A stretch of DNA of 64,000 nucleotides from Pedobacter sp. MC2016-05 (GTDB lineage Bacteria; Bacteroidota; Bacteroidia; Sphingobacteriales; Sphingobacteriaceae). The position numbers were made by a program, and so were the translations under genes. How positions within the stretch are numbered: the stretch's first letter is position 1; each line of letters opens with the position of its first letter. The stretch is from positions 124,001 through 188,000 of the forward strand of contig NZ_JAPIVT010000002.1 of the NCBI RefSeq assembly GCF_026239735.1, read 5' to 3'. Positions 8,624 through 18,216 of the stretch are shown here, one piece after another. The notes beneath the pieces were generated by a model. It did not search any database. It was not told the DNA's origin and saw nothing but the letters and a program-made list of their open reading frames with translations.

Positions 8624-10495
8624 CTAGTAACCGTTGTTACCGAACTCGGCAGCATTAGTAATGGCATCTAAAAAATATTGTGGAATCGGCCTTACTGTGT
8701 GTTTCTTCGGATCGAAGTTAGGGGCAATAATAGGGTTGGTTTGCTGAAAGTAAGCAGTTGATAAGTTTCCGGTTCTTTTCAAATCAATCCAGCGGGTATG
8801 CTCACCAGCCAATTCTCTGCCGCGTTCTTTTAAAATGTAAGCCACATTCATTTCTGCTGGTGTAGCCAGCATTTCGCTTTCACGACCAGTAACCGCAGCA
8901 CGTTTACGAATCACATTTACATAATTAGACGCTTTCAAAACATCGTTATTAGCTAAGATAGCCGCTTCTGCGGCAATAAGATAAACCTCACTTAAACGAA
9001 TAATTGGGAAATCTCCCATCCAATACTGGTTGGTATAAGCAAAATATTTTCCTGAGAATTTTTTCAAGGCAGGGAATATATTAATCAAGCTCGGTTCATT
9101 AGGATAAGCAGCAGGGAGTTTATAGTTATTGGTTGCCGGATCAAAAAGATCAGAAGGATCCACTACCAAAGCTGGAATCTTCTTCTTAACTTCACTTGCA
9201 ATCGTCCAATTGGGAGTAAAAACAGCAAGGCCTGCATCGGTGGTCATATTTTTCTCTTCTTCAAAAGTATTCCCCGAAGGAAGAAAATAATCTGGGCCAC
9301 TATAAGCCGCTCTCGTACTCAAAATAATTTTACCCAAAATCGACTGATCTTTTTGATAGCTTGTGATCATTTGCTGTGTAATTACCTTATCTACACTCGC
9401 ATAGAACTTGTAAGTGAAAGTATTCGCAAATCTGGTATCTGGCGTATTTTCCCTTGGGTCGAAAATATTGGTTAGCAAATATTTGGTTGGTTTATATTGT
9501 TTTGAGTTGGAACGACCATACAAAACAGTGGTCTCAATAGTTCCCCATTCAGCACCACGCCCGCCTAAATCAGGCAAGTAATATTGCCTTGTTCTTCCTC
9601 TGTTATATCCTTCCGGATTGAGTCCAGATGTAGCATCTATGGCTTCTATAAACAAAAACTCGGTATTGGCTTTATTATTTCTGTTATCAAAAGCTTTTGC
9701 GAAACCGGAGCGATTGGCATCACTGGTATACAATGCACAGTTATATTTTGCTGGGTTATTAATTAGCTCTTCTGCAGTTTCTAACGCCAGCTTTGCATAT
9801 TGTTCCTTTTCACCCAGGCGGGTACGCTGTAAATAAACTTTGGCAAGCATAGCATAAGCTGCTTTTTTAGCTACGCGTCCTCGCAAACTTTGAGTAACGG
9901 GCAGGTTTTCTGTAGCAACCTTTAAATCAGAGATAATTAAATCGTAAAAAGCTTTTTCATCAGTTCTTTTAGGTGCCAAATCTATACCACTCAAAGCAGA
10001 GGAAGTGGTTGGCATAGCCACCCCACCAAACTGTTCAACAAGATTAAAATAAGCCCATGCCCGCATAAAATGAGCTTCAGCAACCTTGGCATTTAGCTCT
10101 GCAGAACTTGAATAACCATTTACTTTAGTGCTATAATCAATTGCGGTGTTACATAAGTTGATGGTGGAATATAAGCCTCCCCAAATTGTTCTTAGGGTTC
10201 CGGTTTGTGTATTCAGGTTATTGTCGTAGAGTAAAAAACCACTATCGTTTGCCCCATAATTAACCCAGAGATCAGTACCCATTTCGGATGGACCTATAAA
10301 ATCAACCTTTCCATAGAAATAGTACATGTCTGTGTAGCACGAGTTAATCAGACCTTCATAACCAGGTTTATTTGTGTACGCTGTTTCGAGTGTGGTACCC
10401 CCTGGATTATATTCTTCAATATATTTTTTGCAAGATGTACTGGTAAGTGCAATTAACAAAACTGCCCCCAACGAAATTTTATGTAGATTTTTCAT
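8624..10495 (-). CDS. RagB/SusD family outer-membrane nutrient-binding lipoprotein
   Basis: 623 residues. The N-terminus is a lipoprotein signal with the lipobox cysteine in LTSTSCKKY, typical of Bacteroidetes surface lipoproteins. The middle has the SusD helical TPR-like layout (AHFMRAWAYFNLVEQFGG, KAAYAMLAKVYLQ) and the C-terminal signature region includes RLSEVYLIAAEAA and ERGRELAGEHTRWIDLKR. SusD proteins sit on the outer membrane above their SusC transporter and capture the oligosaccharide. The start lies 19 bases downstream of the susC stop, so the pair is one operon. Together with the GH31 enzyme it forms a small polysaccharide-utilisation locus; the glycan is not identifiable from SusD alone. 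Confidence 0.93.
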   Translation of the reverse strand: MKNLHKISLGAVLLIALTSTSCKKYIEEYNPGGTTLETAYTNKPGYEGLINSCYTDMYYFYGKVDFIGPSEMGTDLWVNYGANDSGFLLYDNNLNTQTGTLRTIWGGLYSTINLCNTAIDYSTKVNGYSSSAELNAKVAEAHFMRAWAYFNLVEQFGGVAMPTTSSALSGIDLAPKRTDEKAFYDLIISDLKVATENLPVTQSLRGRVAKKAAYAMLAKVYLQRTRLGEKEQYAKLALETAEELINNPAKYNCALYTSDANRSGFAKAFDNRNNKANTEFLFIEAIDATSGLNPEGYNRGRTRQYYLPDLGGRGAEWGTIETTVLYGRSNSKQYKPTKYLLTNIFDPRENTPDTRFANTFTYKFYASVDKVITQQMITSYQKDQSILGKIILSTRAAYSGPDYFLPSGNTFEEEKNMTTDAGLAVFTPNWTIASEVKKKIPALVVDPSDLFDPATNNYKLPAAYPNEPSLINIFPALKKFSGKYFAYTNQYWMGDFPIIRLSEVYLIAAEAAILANNDVLKASNYVNVIRKRAAVTGRESEMLATPAEMNVAYILKERGRELAGEHTRWIDLKRTGNLSTAYFQQTNPIIAPNFDPKKHTVRPIPQYFLDAITNAAEFGNNGY

Positions 10496-10513
10496 TATTG
10501 AAAATTTTAAAAA

Positions 10514-13500
10514 TTAAAATGAAGCGTTTAAGCCAAAAACAATTTGTTTGTACAAAGGAAAACTATCATTTCCTCCCGTTTCGGGATCTATGTTTTTAAG
10601 CAAGGCGCTCTTTGCAAAAATCAGAGTGTTATAAGCCGTTCCGTAAACTCTTAATCTGCTCAAACCAACTTTCTTAATAAACTTATCAGGCAAGGCATAT
10701 CCTAAGGTGATGTTTTTAACCTTGAAGTATGAACCATCTACATAAGATAAAGCTGATTGATAAAGTGTATTGATATTATTGGTTGTACCACCAATGGTTG
10801 GTTGAGGATAATCGTTGGTTGGGTTAGTCGGTGTCCAATAGTTATAAAATGCTGGTTGTGTGATGCTGTTATAATAACCCAATAATTGTGCGTCAATCAT
10901 TTGTCCGTAACGCATTACCATAAATACAGTTAAATCGAAGCCCTTGTAGGCAAACGTATTCTGGAAACCAATATTAAAATCAGGAATGTTTCTTCCAACA
11001 ATCATTCTATCGTTTGCAGAGTATGGGTGAACACCATTATCCGATACCCCATTAGCATCTAAGCGGGGAACAGTTTGCAGTTTAATATCACCGGGACGGG
11101 CGCCATACTTTGCAGCTTCCGTTTCTTCTCCCAGCTGCCAGATACCAATTTTTTTGTAACCATAAAGAATGCTTTGCGGCAAAGCATCGCCAACAAATAA
11201 GCGGTTGGTAATTAAATTACTTACCGAGCCAGAAGTGCCTAAATCAATTTTTGTTAACTCTTCCGTGGCCCTGGTAAATGTTAAGGTACTGTTCCATTTA
11301 AAGTTTTTGGTATCGATGTTTCTGCTGTTGATCGTTAGTTCAACACCATCATTTTTAGTTTCACCTATGTTTGCAAAAACATAATACTGCGTTTTTGCAT
11401 CATAACCACCGGCAGTTGGCGGCATGTTTTGAGCAAACAAAACGCCTTTTGATTTAGTTTTGAACCATTCACTGCTCACATCCAGGCGCCCGTTAAATAA
11501 TGTAAAATCTAAACCCAAATTGAAATTATAAGAGCGCTCCCAGGTAAGGTTCGGACTTCCTAAAGCCCTATTTAACACATATATAGGAAGTGCTGACGAA
11601 CCACCAAGTGAGAGGTTATAATCGTTAGTTCTTGCAGCTACCAAAGTGCTGTTTTGGTAGGGTTGAATGCTTGGATTTCCCGCTACTCCATAACCTGCTC
11701 TTAGCTTTAAATTGCTTAACCAGTCTTTAGTAGATTCCATAAATTTCTCATCGCTAATTCTCCAGGCGACAGAAGCGGAAGGAAACGAAGACCATTTATC
11801 AATCAACTGGGAAACACCATCCCAACGATTTGATAACTGCAACAAATATTTTCCTTTGAAATTGTAATTGATCCTTCCGGCAAAGGAAAGGCGATTACTT
11901 TGAAGGTAGCCGGTACCTCTACCTGTTATGGTAGTTGCCGCACCTAAATTATAGTAGAGATATTCATCAAAATCAAGTCCGTTTCCAGATAGCGTAGAGG
12001 TTTCAGTTCTATTATCAGCCATAGATGTAATGCCTGTGAAGGTAAACTGATGATCCTTATTGATCGCATAATTATAAGTAACGATATTCTCCCAAAGGTA
12101 GCCGTAATTTAGGTTTGTTGCATAACTGGCTTCTTTAACGTTTCTATTTTCTGACGCTAAATTATAAGAGTTTTCATTTGCAAATGTACCCCGGCGGTCG
12201 GAAGAAAGTGTTACCCCAAGATTGGAACGAATGGTTAAATTCTCTGTCGGTTTAAATTCTACATATGGGTTAAGCTGTAAGAAAAGATTTTTGTTATTGT
12301 TAGCAAAAACGCCTGGTGCATAATTAGCTATTGGACTTACCAATGAAACGTTTGTTAACGGGAATAAGTTTACACTTCCATCGGCGGTGTATGCTGTACC
12401 TAAAGGATAAATCCCGAAAGCTTTATTAATTCTGCTATTGGTTTGATCGCCGTTACGAAGATTGGCTGTAACTTGCACGCCGGCTTTGAAAAACTTCGAA
12501 AAAGCAACATCAACCCCCGAACGGGCATTTAAAATGGTAGACTGATCGCCTTTGTAAATCCCTTTTTCGCCAATGTAGCCCAATGACAGATAAGCCTGTG
12601 TTTTCTCACTTCCACCCCTCACTGAAATGTGGTGATTTTGTTGTGAACCTGTTTGCAGCGTTTCATCAACCCAATTTACCCACTGGCCTTCGTTAATGGC
12701 CGTTATCCCTGCGGCAGGAATACCTGCATCTGCAAGATTATTAGGAAACCGCCCATTGCCGGCAAAATACCGATCCCTAACATACTGTACATACGCATCG
12801 CCAGTTAATGGCTCTGGGTATTTTGCAAAACCATTTACACCATAATAACTGTCAATATCAACCTGAACTTTCCCCGCTTTTGCTTTTTTTGTCGTAATAA
12901 TGATAACGCCGTTTGCTCCTGCCACACCATAAATAGCGGTAGAGGATGCATCCTTCAAAACGTCAATCGTTTCAATATCGTTAGGATTTAAACTATTAAT
13001 GTTCCCTATAATCCCATCGATAACATAAAGGGGATCAGACGATGCCCCGGGCAAGGCCCCAGCTACTTGTGCAATTGAGCGGTTACCCCTCAATAAAATA
13101 GTAGGTGTAGAACCGGCACTTCCACTTGTACGCTGGATATCCAGACCTGCAATCCTTCCCTGCATAGCCTCTACTGCATTGCTAACTGGACTAATCGTAA
13201 TATCTTCACTTTTAATGCTGGATACCGCACCTGTTAAATCTTTCTTCTTAACCGTTCCGTAGCCCACTACCACAACATCCTCGAGATTCGCAATATCCTC
13301 GCTCATCACAATTTTAACCTCTGTCTTTCCATTTACCGGAAATTCAGTCGACTTAAAGCCAACCAAACTTAAAACCAAGGTTTCATTTCCGGTCTCGAGA
13401 TTTAGCGTAAACCTTCCGTCTGCATCTGTAGCAACCGCGGCACCGCCTCCCTTAACTTTTACCACTACGCCAGGTAGTGGTCCACCTTTAGCGTCCACAA

Positions 13501-13669
13501 CGGTTCCTCTTACCGGAACCACTTTCGTTAGCTTACTTTTTGAGATGGATACCAATGGTTTTGGCGGTGCTACCGCAAAAGACAGGATAGGTAGCGTAAC
13601 CATTCCTCCTATTACACCGAGAATACCGAGTGTCTTAAACAAAGGATTGTTATGTAAATTTTTGCTCAT
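10514..13669 (-). CDS. SusC/RagA family TonB-linked outer-membrane transporter
   Basis: 1051 residues. After a membrane-targeting N-terminus comes a carboxypeptidase-regulatory-like domain (VRGTVVDAKGGPLPGVVVKVKG), the TonB box region (DVVVVGYGTVKKKDLTGAV), the plug domain with the usual SusC signature (LYVIDGIIG, DIETIDVLKDASSTAIYG, ANGVIIITTKK), and a long beta-barrel ending in phenylalanine (FGLNASF), as required for outer-membrane insertion. It imports the oligosaccharide captured by the SusD protein encoded immediately downstream. It lacks the STN domain seen in the second SusC of this window, so no FecR/sigma signalling is expected for this system. A candidate regulator, the MocR gene, ends 200 bases upstream on the same strand but is more likely linked to the divergent TonB receptor. 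Confidence 0.93.
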   Translation of the reverse strand: MSKNLHNNPLFKTLGILGVIGGMVTLPILSFAVAPPKPLVSISKSKLTKVVPVRGTVVDAKGGPLPGVVVKVKGGGAAVATDADGRFTLNLETGNETLVLSLVGFKSTEFPVNGKTEVKIVMSEDIANLEDVVVVGYGTVKKKDLTGAVSSIKSEDITISPVSNAVEAMQGRIAGLDIQRTSGSAGSTPTILLRGNRSIAQVAGALPGASSDPLYVIDGIIGNINSLNPNDIETIDVLKDASSTAIYGVAGANGVIIITTKKAKAGKVQVDIDSYYGVNGFAKYPEPLTGDAYVQYVRDRYFAGNGRFPNNLADAGIPAAGITAINEGQWVNWVDETLQTGSQQNHHISVRGGSEKTQAYLSLGYIGEKGIYKGDQSTILNARSGVDVAFSKFFKAGVQVTANLRNGDQTNSRINKAFGIYPLGTAYTADGSVNLFPLTNVSLVSPIANYAPGVFANNNKNLFLQLNPYVEFKPTENLTIRSNLGVTLSSDRRGTFANENSYNLASENRNVKEASYATNLNYGYLWENIVTYNYAINKDHQFTFTGITSMADNRTETSTLSGNGLDFDEYLYYNLGAATTITGRGTGYLQSNRLSFAGRINYNFKGKYLLQLSNRWDGVSQLIDKWSSFPSASVAWRISDEKFMESTKDWLSNLKLRAGYGVAGNPSIQPYQNSTLVAARTNDYNLSLGGSSALPIYVLNRALGSPNLTWERSYNFNLGLDFTLFNGRLDVSSEWFKTKSKGVLFAQNMPPTAGGYDAKTQYYVFANIGETKNDGVELTINSRNIDTKNFKWNSTLTFTRATEELTKIDLGTSGSVSNLITNRLFVGDALPQSILYGYKKIGIWQLGEETEAAKYGARPGDIKLQTVPRLDANGVSDNGVHPYSANDRMIVGRNIPDFNIGFQNTFAYKGFDLTVFMVMRYGQMIDAQLLGYYNSITQPAFYNYWTPTNPTNDYPQPTIGGTTNNINTLYQSALSYVDGSYFKVKNITLGYALPDKFIKKVGLSRLRVYGTAYNTLIFAKSALLKNIDPETGGNDSFPLYKQIVFGLNASF

Positions 13670-13718
13670 GGATTTATATTGGTTAGTTGTAAAAAGTTCA
13701 ATAAAATGTCATAAACGT

Positions 13719-13726
13719 CAAAAATA
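13719..13726 (-). promoter_or_regulatory. Candidate -7 box upstream of susC
   Basis: Read on the minus strand this is TATTTTTG, a full match to the Bacteroidetes TAnnTTTG -7 consensus, 50 bases before the susC start. No clear -33 TTTG was found at the usual distance, so the call is weak. Confidence 0.35.
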
Positions 13727-13868
13727 CGGTTATGAATTTGATCTCGAATATTCGCATCATTTTTTTTACAAATGAGATTAATATTCTCTAATAAATTTTA
13801 ACTAACCCCAAATTTAAAGAAGGCTCCTAAATTTTAACTGTACAATACTATCGATGAATTATAAAATA

Positions 13869-15362
13869 TTATCTAATTTCTATCAATACTTCAGCAATAG
13901 ATTTTTGCAAAATTTCCACAGCATTTTCCATCTCTTGTTCATTCAAACTGCCAAAGCCCAGGCGGGTAGCAATTAATTTTTTATTTTGATACAACGTTGT
14001 TTTAGGCAGAAACAATCCGTCATCCAGACATTTTTTTTGGAACTTTATTAAACTAAAACTGGGCAGCCATTCTATCCAAACCGCCAAGCCCTGGTTAGGA
14101 ACCTGAAATTTAATCAATCCTTCCAGGTTAAGATGAAGTAGCTCAACAAAATAATCCCTGCGCTCTTTATATATTTTTTTATTTTTCTTCGCCAGGCGAT
14201 GAACTTCCCCTTCTTCAATCCATTCGGTAAGTACCTGTTCTTTAATTACGTCAACACCGGATGCTAATATACGTTGATGTTTTTCCAATTCTTTGATGAA
14301 ATCTGGTGGTGCCGACACAAATCCATAACCAAAACCTGCCGGAAGAGACTTTGCAAACGAGCCAATATAAACCACACTCTTATAAGTATCAATAGCGGCT
14401 AGCGGAAGCACAGTATTATTATCAAAATGAAATTCGAAATCGTAATCATCTTCAATGATGATAAAACCGTATTCTTTAGCCAGCTCCAATATTTCTATCC
14501 TTCGCTTTGCGCTTAAAGAAATAGTTGTAGGATAAAGATTTACGGAGGTGAGGTAAAGTACCCTAATTTGATGTGTTTTGCATAATTCACGAAGATTGAT
14601 CACATCAATCCCCTCCTCATCTATTGAAACGGAAACAATTCGAGCTCCGCTATCCAGTATGCTCATATTGGAAAAGTAATAGCCTGGTGAAGCAACAACA
14701 ACTTTATCGCCAGCATTTATCAATAATTTTAGTACGAGAAATAAGCTGATTTCATGATTTGTGGTGGTGAGCAGATTCAATGGTGCTATTTTTAACCCGC
14801 GGGTTAGGTTTAAGTAATTGCAGAACTGCGCTTTAAAATTCAGGTGCGCTTGTGTTTGCAGTTGTTCCCAAACGCCTTTATTTCTGTTTCTCTTTAATTT
14901 TGAAACATACAACCGGGCCAGTACATCCGTATGCACAAGCCTGGCGTCAGGCAACCCATCATTAAATTGAAGGGATAAATCACTTCCCTCAACTGGATTA
15001 TCCAGAATATTTGATTTCTTAAATTCAAAATGAACAGGGACCGGGAGCTCATTTTGCAAAGAACCAATCCCATCTTTCTTAACAACCTGCTTCTGACTCG
15101 ATAGTATAAAGGTACCCTTACTCGCCGAAATTTTTATAAACCCTTGCGATTCTAAATCATCGAAAGCTTTGATGAGCGTATTTCTATTTACACCCAATAG
15201 CTTACACAAAATTCTGCTGCCGGGCAATTTCGTTCCCTCCGGAAGAAAACCGAGCTGTATAGCTTTAATAAACTCAAAAACGATTTGTAAATAAATAGCT
15301 GTTGGGCTTTTTGAATCGAGCTGTATAAAACTTTTAAAAGGAATTTGAACCGGACTATCCAT
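13869..15362 (-). CDS. MocR/PdxR-type regulator (GntR HTH fused to aminotransferase fold)
   Basis: 497 residues. Residues 15-90 form a GntR winged helix (LPGSRILCKLLGVNRNTL, LESQGFIKISASKGTFI). Residues 120-490 form a fold-type I aminotransferase domain with the PLP-binding lysine in GSFAKSLPAG, the aspartate in IIEDDYDFEFHFD and the TNHEISLFLVL region. MocR proteins use PLP or a PLP adduct as effector and usually control a divergent neighbour. Here the divergent gene, 64 bases away, encodes a TonB-dependent receptor, so that receptor is the best candidate target. The protein is a regulator rather than a metabolic aminotransferase because the DNA-binding domain is intact. The effector is unknown. 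Confidence 0.9.
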   Translation of the reverse strand: MDSPVQIPFKSFIQLDSKSPTAIYLQIVFEFIKAIQLGFLPEGTKLPGSRILCKLLGVNRNTLIKAFDDLESQGFIKISASKGTFILSSQKQVVKKDGIGSLQNELPVPVHFEFKKSNILDNPVEGSDLSLQFNDGLPDARLVHTDVLARLYVSKLKRNRNKGVWEQLQTQAHLNFKAQFCNYLNLTRGLKIAPLNLLTTTNHEISLFLVLKLLINAGDKVVVASPGYYFSNMSILDSGARIVSVSIDEEGIDVINLRELCKTHQIRVLYLTSVNLYPTTISLSAKRRIEILELAKEYGFIIIEDDYDFEFHFDNNTVLPLAAIDTYKSVVYIGSFAKSLPAGFGYGFVSAPPDFIKELEKHQRILASGVDVIKEQVLTEWIEEGEVHRLAKKNKKIYKERRDYFVELLHLNLEGLIKFQVPNQGLAVWIEWLPSFSLIKFQKKCLDDGLFLPKTTLYQNKKLIATRLGFGSLNEQEMENAVEILQKSIAEVLIEIR

Positions 15363-15402
15363 TTTATTTAAACTGGCATACTTTAGTGGTACGGCAAGAT
15401 AC

Positions 15403-15410
15403 TACTTTTG
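15403..15410 (+). promoter_or_regulatory. Candidate -7 box of the TonB receptor gene
   Basis: TACTTTTG matches the Bacteroidetes TAnnTTTG consensus exactly. A TTAG at 15383-15386, 16 bases upstream, could serve as a poor -33 element. Transcription would begin near 15415, about a dozen bases before the GTG start, inside the 64-base gap shared with the divergent MocR gene. Confidence 0.5.
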
Positions 15411-15426
15411 GAAGAAAATTAGCCAA

Positions 15427-17292
15427 GTGAAAAGACTTTATTTTGCGTTACTGCTACTCTTCAGTGCAGAGTTATATGCACAACCAAAACAAGATACTGT
15501 AATTAAGATTGATGATGTTGTCATTAATGAGAATGGTTTTAAAACCCCAATCTCAAAACAGAACAGAAATGTTTATATCATTGATCAAACCATGGTTGCC
15601 AAATTGCCCGGCCGCAGCATCCAGGAACTGCTACAATATGCCAATGGTGTAGATTTAAGGCAACGCGGACCTTTCGGCGGTCAGGCAGATATTAGTATTG
15701 ATGGTGGAAGTTTTGAACAAACCATTGTGTTATTAAACGGAACCAAAATTATTGATAGCCAAACGGCACACAACATGCTTAACCTGCCGATTCCGGTAGA
15801 AGCAATTGAAAGGATAGAGATTATCAGAGGTCCTGCCGCCAGAATCTATGGCATAAACAGCCTAACCGGAGCGATTAATATCATCACCAAAAAGCCAACA
15901 CATTCTGGTGTTCTGGCAGATGTACATGCCGGATCGAACTTTGAAAAAAATACGGAAGGCACTGGAAAAACTTTTTATAACAACGGAGTTCAGTTGGGTG
16001 GCGTATTGAGCAAAGCGAAGCAGCAGCATTCTCTATTCGGCGGTTACGATAAAAGCAATGGCTATCGTTTCAATACCCAATTCGAAAACACGAAATTGCT
16101 TTATCAGGGAAATTTTCAGATTGACGCTGCTAATGAAATTATTGCCGTAGCAGGTTATACCGAAAATGAATTTGGTGCCAACGGTTTCTATGCCGCTCCA
16201 GGCGATAGAAACTCAACAGAAAAGGTTCAAACTACGTTAGCATCAATCCAATCTAAACACATTTTATCTACCCGATGGACTTTGCTGCCACGCTTAAGCT
16301 ACCGGTATAATTTTGATGATTACCGTTATTTTGGCAATGTAAATCCGAATGCCGGAGTAAGTAAACATGCTACCAATTCATTCGCAGCAGAAGTAACCAG
16401 CACATATAAAACCAATACTGGCGAACTAGGTTTCGGTGCCGAAGTGAGAAGCGAAAACATCAACTCATCAAATATTGGTAATCACCGCCGTGAAAACGCA
16501 GGCTTTTATACCCAGTATCGCACTAGTTTCTTCGAAAAGCTGGATGTAAATGCCGGTGCCTACGTTAATTACAATTCTTCCTATAAGTGGCAAATTTATC
16601 CAGGGATAGATGCAAGTTATACCATTGGTAGCGCACTGAAAATAATTGGCAATCTCGGCACTAGTCAGCGGATTCCTTCTTTTACCGATTTATACCTTAA
16701 CCAACGACCAGGAAACATTGGCAACCCCGATGTACAGCCCGAAAATGCGTTTCAAAGCGAAGCGGGATTTAAATTTCTGCAGCGCAATTTCACCTTCAAC
16801 TCCAGCTTTTTTTATAGGAACATAGATAAATTTATCGATTGGACAAGACTCGTAGCCACCGAACCTTTTCAGGCCAATAATGTGGGCACAATGGCTACCA
16901 GAGGGATTAATTTCCGCTCTAATTATCATTTAGCTTTACATGACCAATCCAGCTTTAATTTTAGTTTGGCCTACTCTTATTTAGATTCGAAGTTTAAAAA
17001 CATGGCGCAAGTGCTGGCTTCAAAATATCAATTGTCGGCGCTAAAGCATCAGGTTACCAATACTGTAGATTTCAAGTATCATAATTTTTCTGTGCTTTTG
17101 GCAACGCGATTTAATCAGCGGATAACCGGGCCATCTTACTGGATTAATGATTTCAGATTGAGTCAATCCATTAATAAATTCACCATTTACATGGATGCAC
17201 AAAATATTTTTGACACCCAGTATTTCGAAATTGGAGCCATTCCCCTTCCATCCCGTTGGGTAAGTTTAGGGGTAAAATTTGTAACGCTGTAA
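15427..17292 (+). CDS. Short TonB-dependent outer-membrane receptor (BtuB/FepA-like)
   Basis: 621 residues starting at a GTG, with a signal peptide (MKRLYFALLLLFSAELYA). The plug domain follows at once: LPGRSIQELLQYANGVDL, ISIDGGSFEQTIVLLNG, RIEIIRGPAARIYGINS and GAINIITKK. The barrel ends in VSLGVKFVTL. It has no carboxypeptidase-like or STN extension and no SusD partner, so it resembles receptors for small chelates or vitamins (BtuB, siderophore receptors) rather than SusC. The divergent MocR regulator hints at a ligand connected with PLP or amine metabolism; this is inference. It precedes methionine aminopeptidase by 42 bases, which is probably a separate transcript. Confidence 0.88.
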   Translation: MKRLYFALLLLFSAELYAQPKQDTVIKIDDVVINENGFKTPISKQNRNVYIIDQTMVAKLPGRSIQELLQYANGVDLRQRGPFGGQADISIDGGSFEQTIVLLNGTKIIDSQTAHNMLNLPIPVEAIERIEIIRGPAARIYGINSLTGAINIITKKPTHSGVLADVHAGSNFEKNTEGTGKTFYNNGVQLGGVLSKAKQQHSLFGGYDKSNGYRFNTQFENTKLLYQGNFQIDAANEIIAVAGYTENEFGANGFYAAPGDRNSTEKVQTTLASIQSKHILSTRWTLLPRLSYRYNFDDYRYFGNVNPNAGVSKHATNSFAAEVTSTYKTNTGELGFGAEVRSENINSSNIGNHRRENAGFYTQYRTSFFEKLDVNAGAYVNYNSSYKWQIYPGIDASYTIGSALKIIGNLGTSQRIPSFTDLYLNQRPGNIGNPDVQPENAFQSEAGFKFLQRNFTFNSSFFYRNIDKFIDWTRLVATEPFQANNVGTMATRGINFRSNYHLALHDQSSFNFSLAYSYLDSKFKNMAQVLASKYQLSALKHQVTNTVDFKYHNFSVLLATRFNQRITGPSYWINDFRLSQSINKFTIYMDAQNIFDTQYFEIGAIPLPSRWVSLGVKFVTL

Positions 17293-17321
17293 ATACTATA
17301 AGCATTTAAAAAACTTATTCG

Positions 17322-17329
17322 TAATTTTG
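17322..17329 (+). promoter_or_regulatory. Candidate -7 box immediately before map
   Basis: TAATTTTG is a full match to TAnnTTTG and ends only five bases before the ATG. If used, transcription would start at or next to the start codon, giving a leaderless mRNA. No good -33 box was seen. Confidence 0.35.
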
Positions 17330-17334
17330 CAGCA

Positions 17335-18150
17335 ATGATTTTTTACAAAACTGATGAACAAGTGGAGCTGATGCAAATCAGTGCACTTTTAGTAAGCGAA
17401 ACCCTTTCCGAAATCGCTAAAATATTACGTCCCGGATTGCAGACCATTGAAATTGATAAACTTGCCAATCAATTTATACTTGATCATGGCGCAGTGCCTT
17501 CATTTTACAACTATAGCGGTTTCCCACATCATATTATTACTTCAGTTAATGATGTTGTGGTGCATGGTTTCCCAGGTACAGAAACCCTAAAAGACGGTGA
17601 TATTATTTCAGTTGACGTAGGTGTTATCAAGAACGAATACCATGGCGATCATGCTTATACTTTTGTAATTGGTGAAGCAAGTCAGGACATCCTGGATTTG
17701 GTAAGAACAACAAAGGAATCGCTCTTTATTGGTATTAACGAAGCCGTGGCAGGTAAACGTTTGGGTGATATCGGTTATGCTATTCAAAATCACAACGAGA
17801 AGCAAGGTTATGGTGTAGTGAGAGATTTTGTTGGCCACGGGTTGGGCAAAAGCATGCACGAAGATCCTCAAGTGCCTAATTATGGCAAACGAGGTTCGGG
17901 TTTAATGCTTAAAGAAAACTTGGTTATGGCCATTGAGCCGATGATTAACATGGGCAAAAAAGATGTTTACATCGAAAAAGATGGCTGGACCGTGAGAACT
18001 AAAGATGGTAAACCATCCGTTCATTTTGAGCATGATGTCTGCGTGAAGAAAGGCAAAGCTTTAATCCTTTCAGATTATGCGCCAATTGAGGCTGCCGAGA
18101 AAGCAAATATTAATTTGAATACAAGCTACCAAAATATTTCAGCTGTTTAA
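17335..18150 (+). CDS. map: Methionine aminopeptidase, type I
   Basis: 271 residues, close to the 250-265 usual for type I enzymes. It removes the initiator methionine from new proteins in the cytoplasm. All active-site residues can be placed: His77 (VVHGFP), metal ligands Asp94 (SVDVG), Asp105 (HGDHA), His168 (VGHGLG), Glu201 (AIEPM) and Glu232 (FEHDV), with His175 in SMHEDP. A short extension of about 20 residues follows the catalytic core. It is convergent with modC, with a perfect 15-pair hairpin between them. In many bacteria map lies in the ribosomal-protein region; here it stands among transport and molybdenum genes and may be a second copy. Confidence 0.95.
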   Translation: MIFYKTDEQVELMQISALLVSETLSEIAKILRPGLQTIEIDKLANQFILDHGAVPSFYNYSGFPHHIITSVNDVVVHGFPGTETLKDGDIISVDVGVIKNEYHGDHAYTFVIGEASQDILDLVRTTKESLFIGINEAVAGKRLGDIGYAIQNHNEKQGYGVVRDFVGHGLGKSMHEDPQVPNYGKRGSGLMLKENLVMAIEPMINMGKKDVYIEKDGWTVRTKDGKPSVHFEHDVCVKKGKALILSDYAPIEAAEKANINLNTSYQNISAV

Positions 18151-18161
18151 AACGCAGTAGT

Positions 18162-18209
18162 ATTTTAAGTTGTAGTGGTTAACAGCTGGGAACAACTACA
18201 ACTTAAAAT
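18162..18209. terminator. Perfect 15-pair inverted repeat between map and modC
   Basis: The arms at 18162-18176 and 18195-18209 are exact reverse complements and enclose an 18-base loop. It lies 11 bases after the map stop and 8 bases after the modC stop, between convergent genes. There is no strong T run outside the stem, although the outer stem is AT-rich, so a bidirectional terminator is likely but not certain. Confidence 0.6.
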
Positions 18210-18216
18210 CGACTTC

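Noticed and set aside
13670..13868. Complete promoter for susC.
   Set aside because: A -7 match exists but no -33 element at a fitting distance; listed only as a weak candidate.
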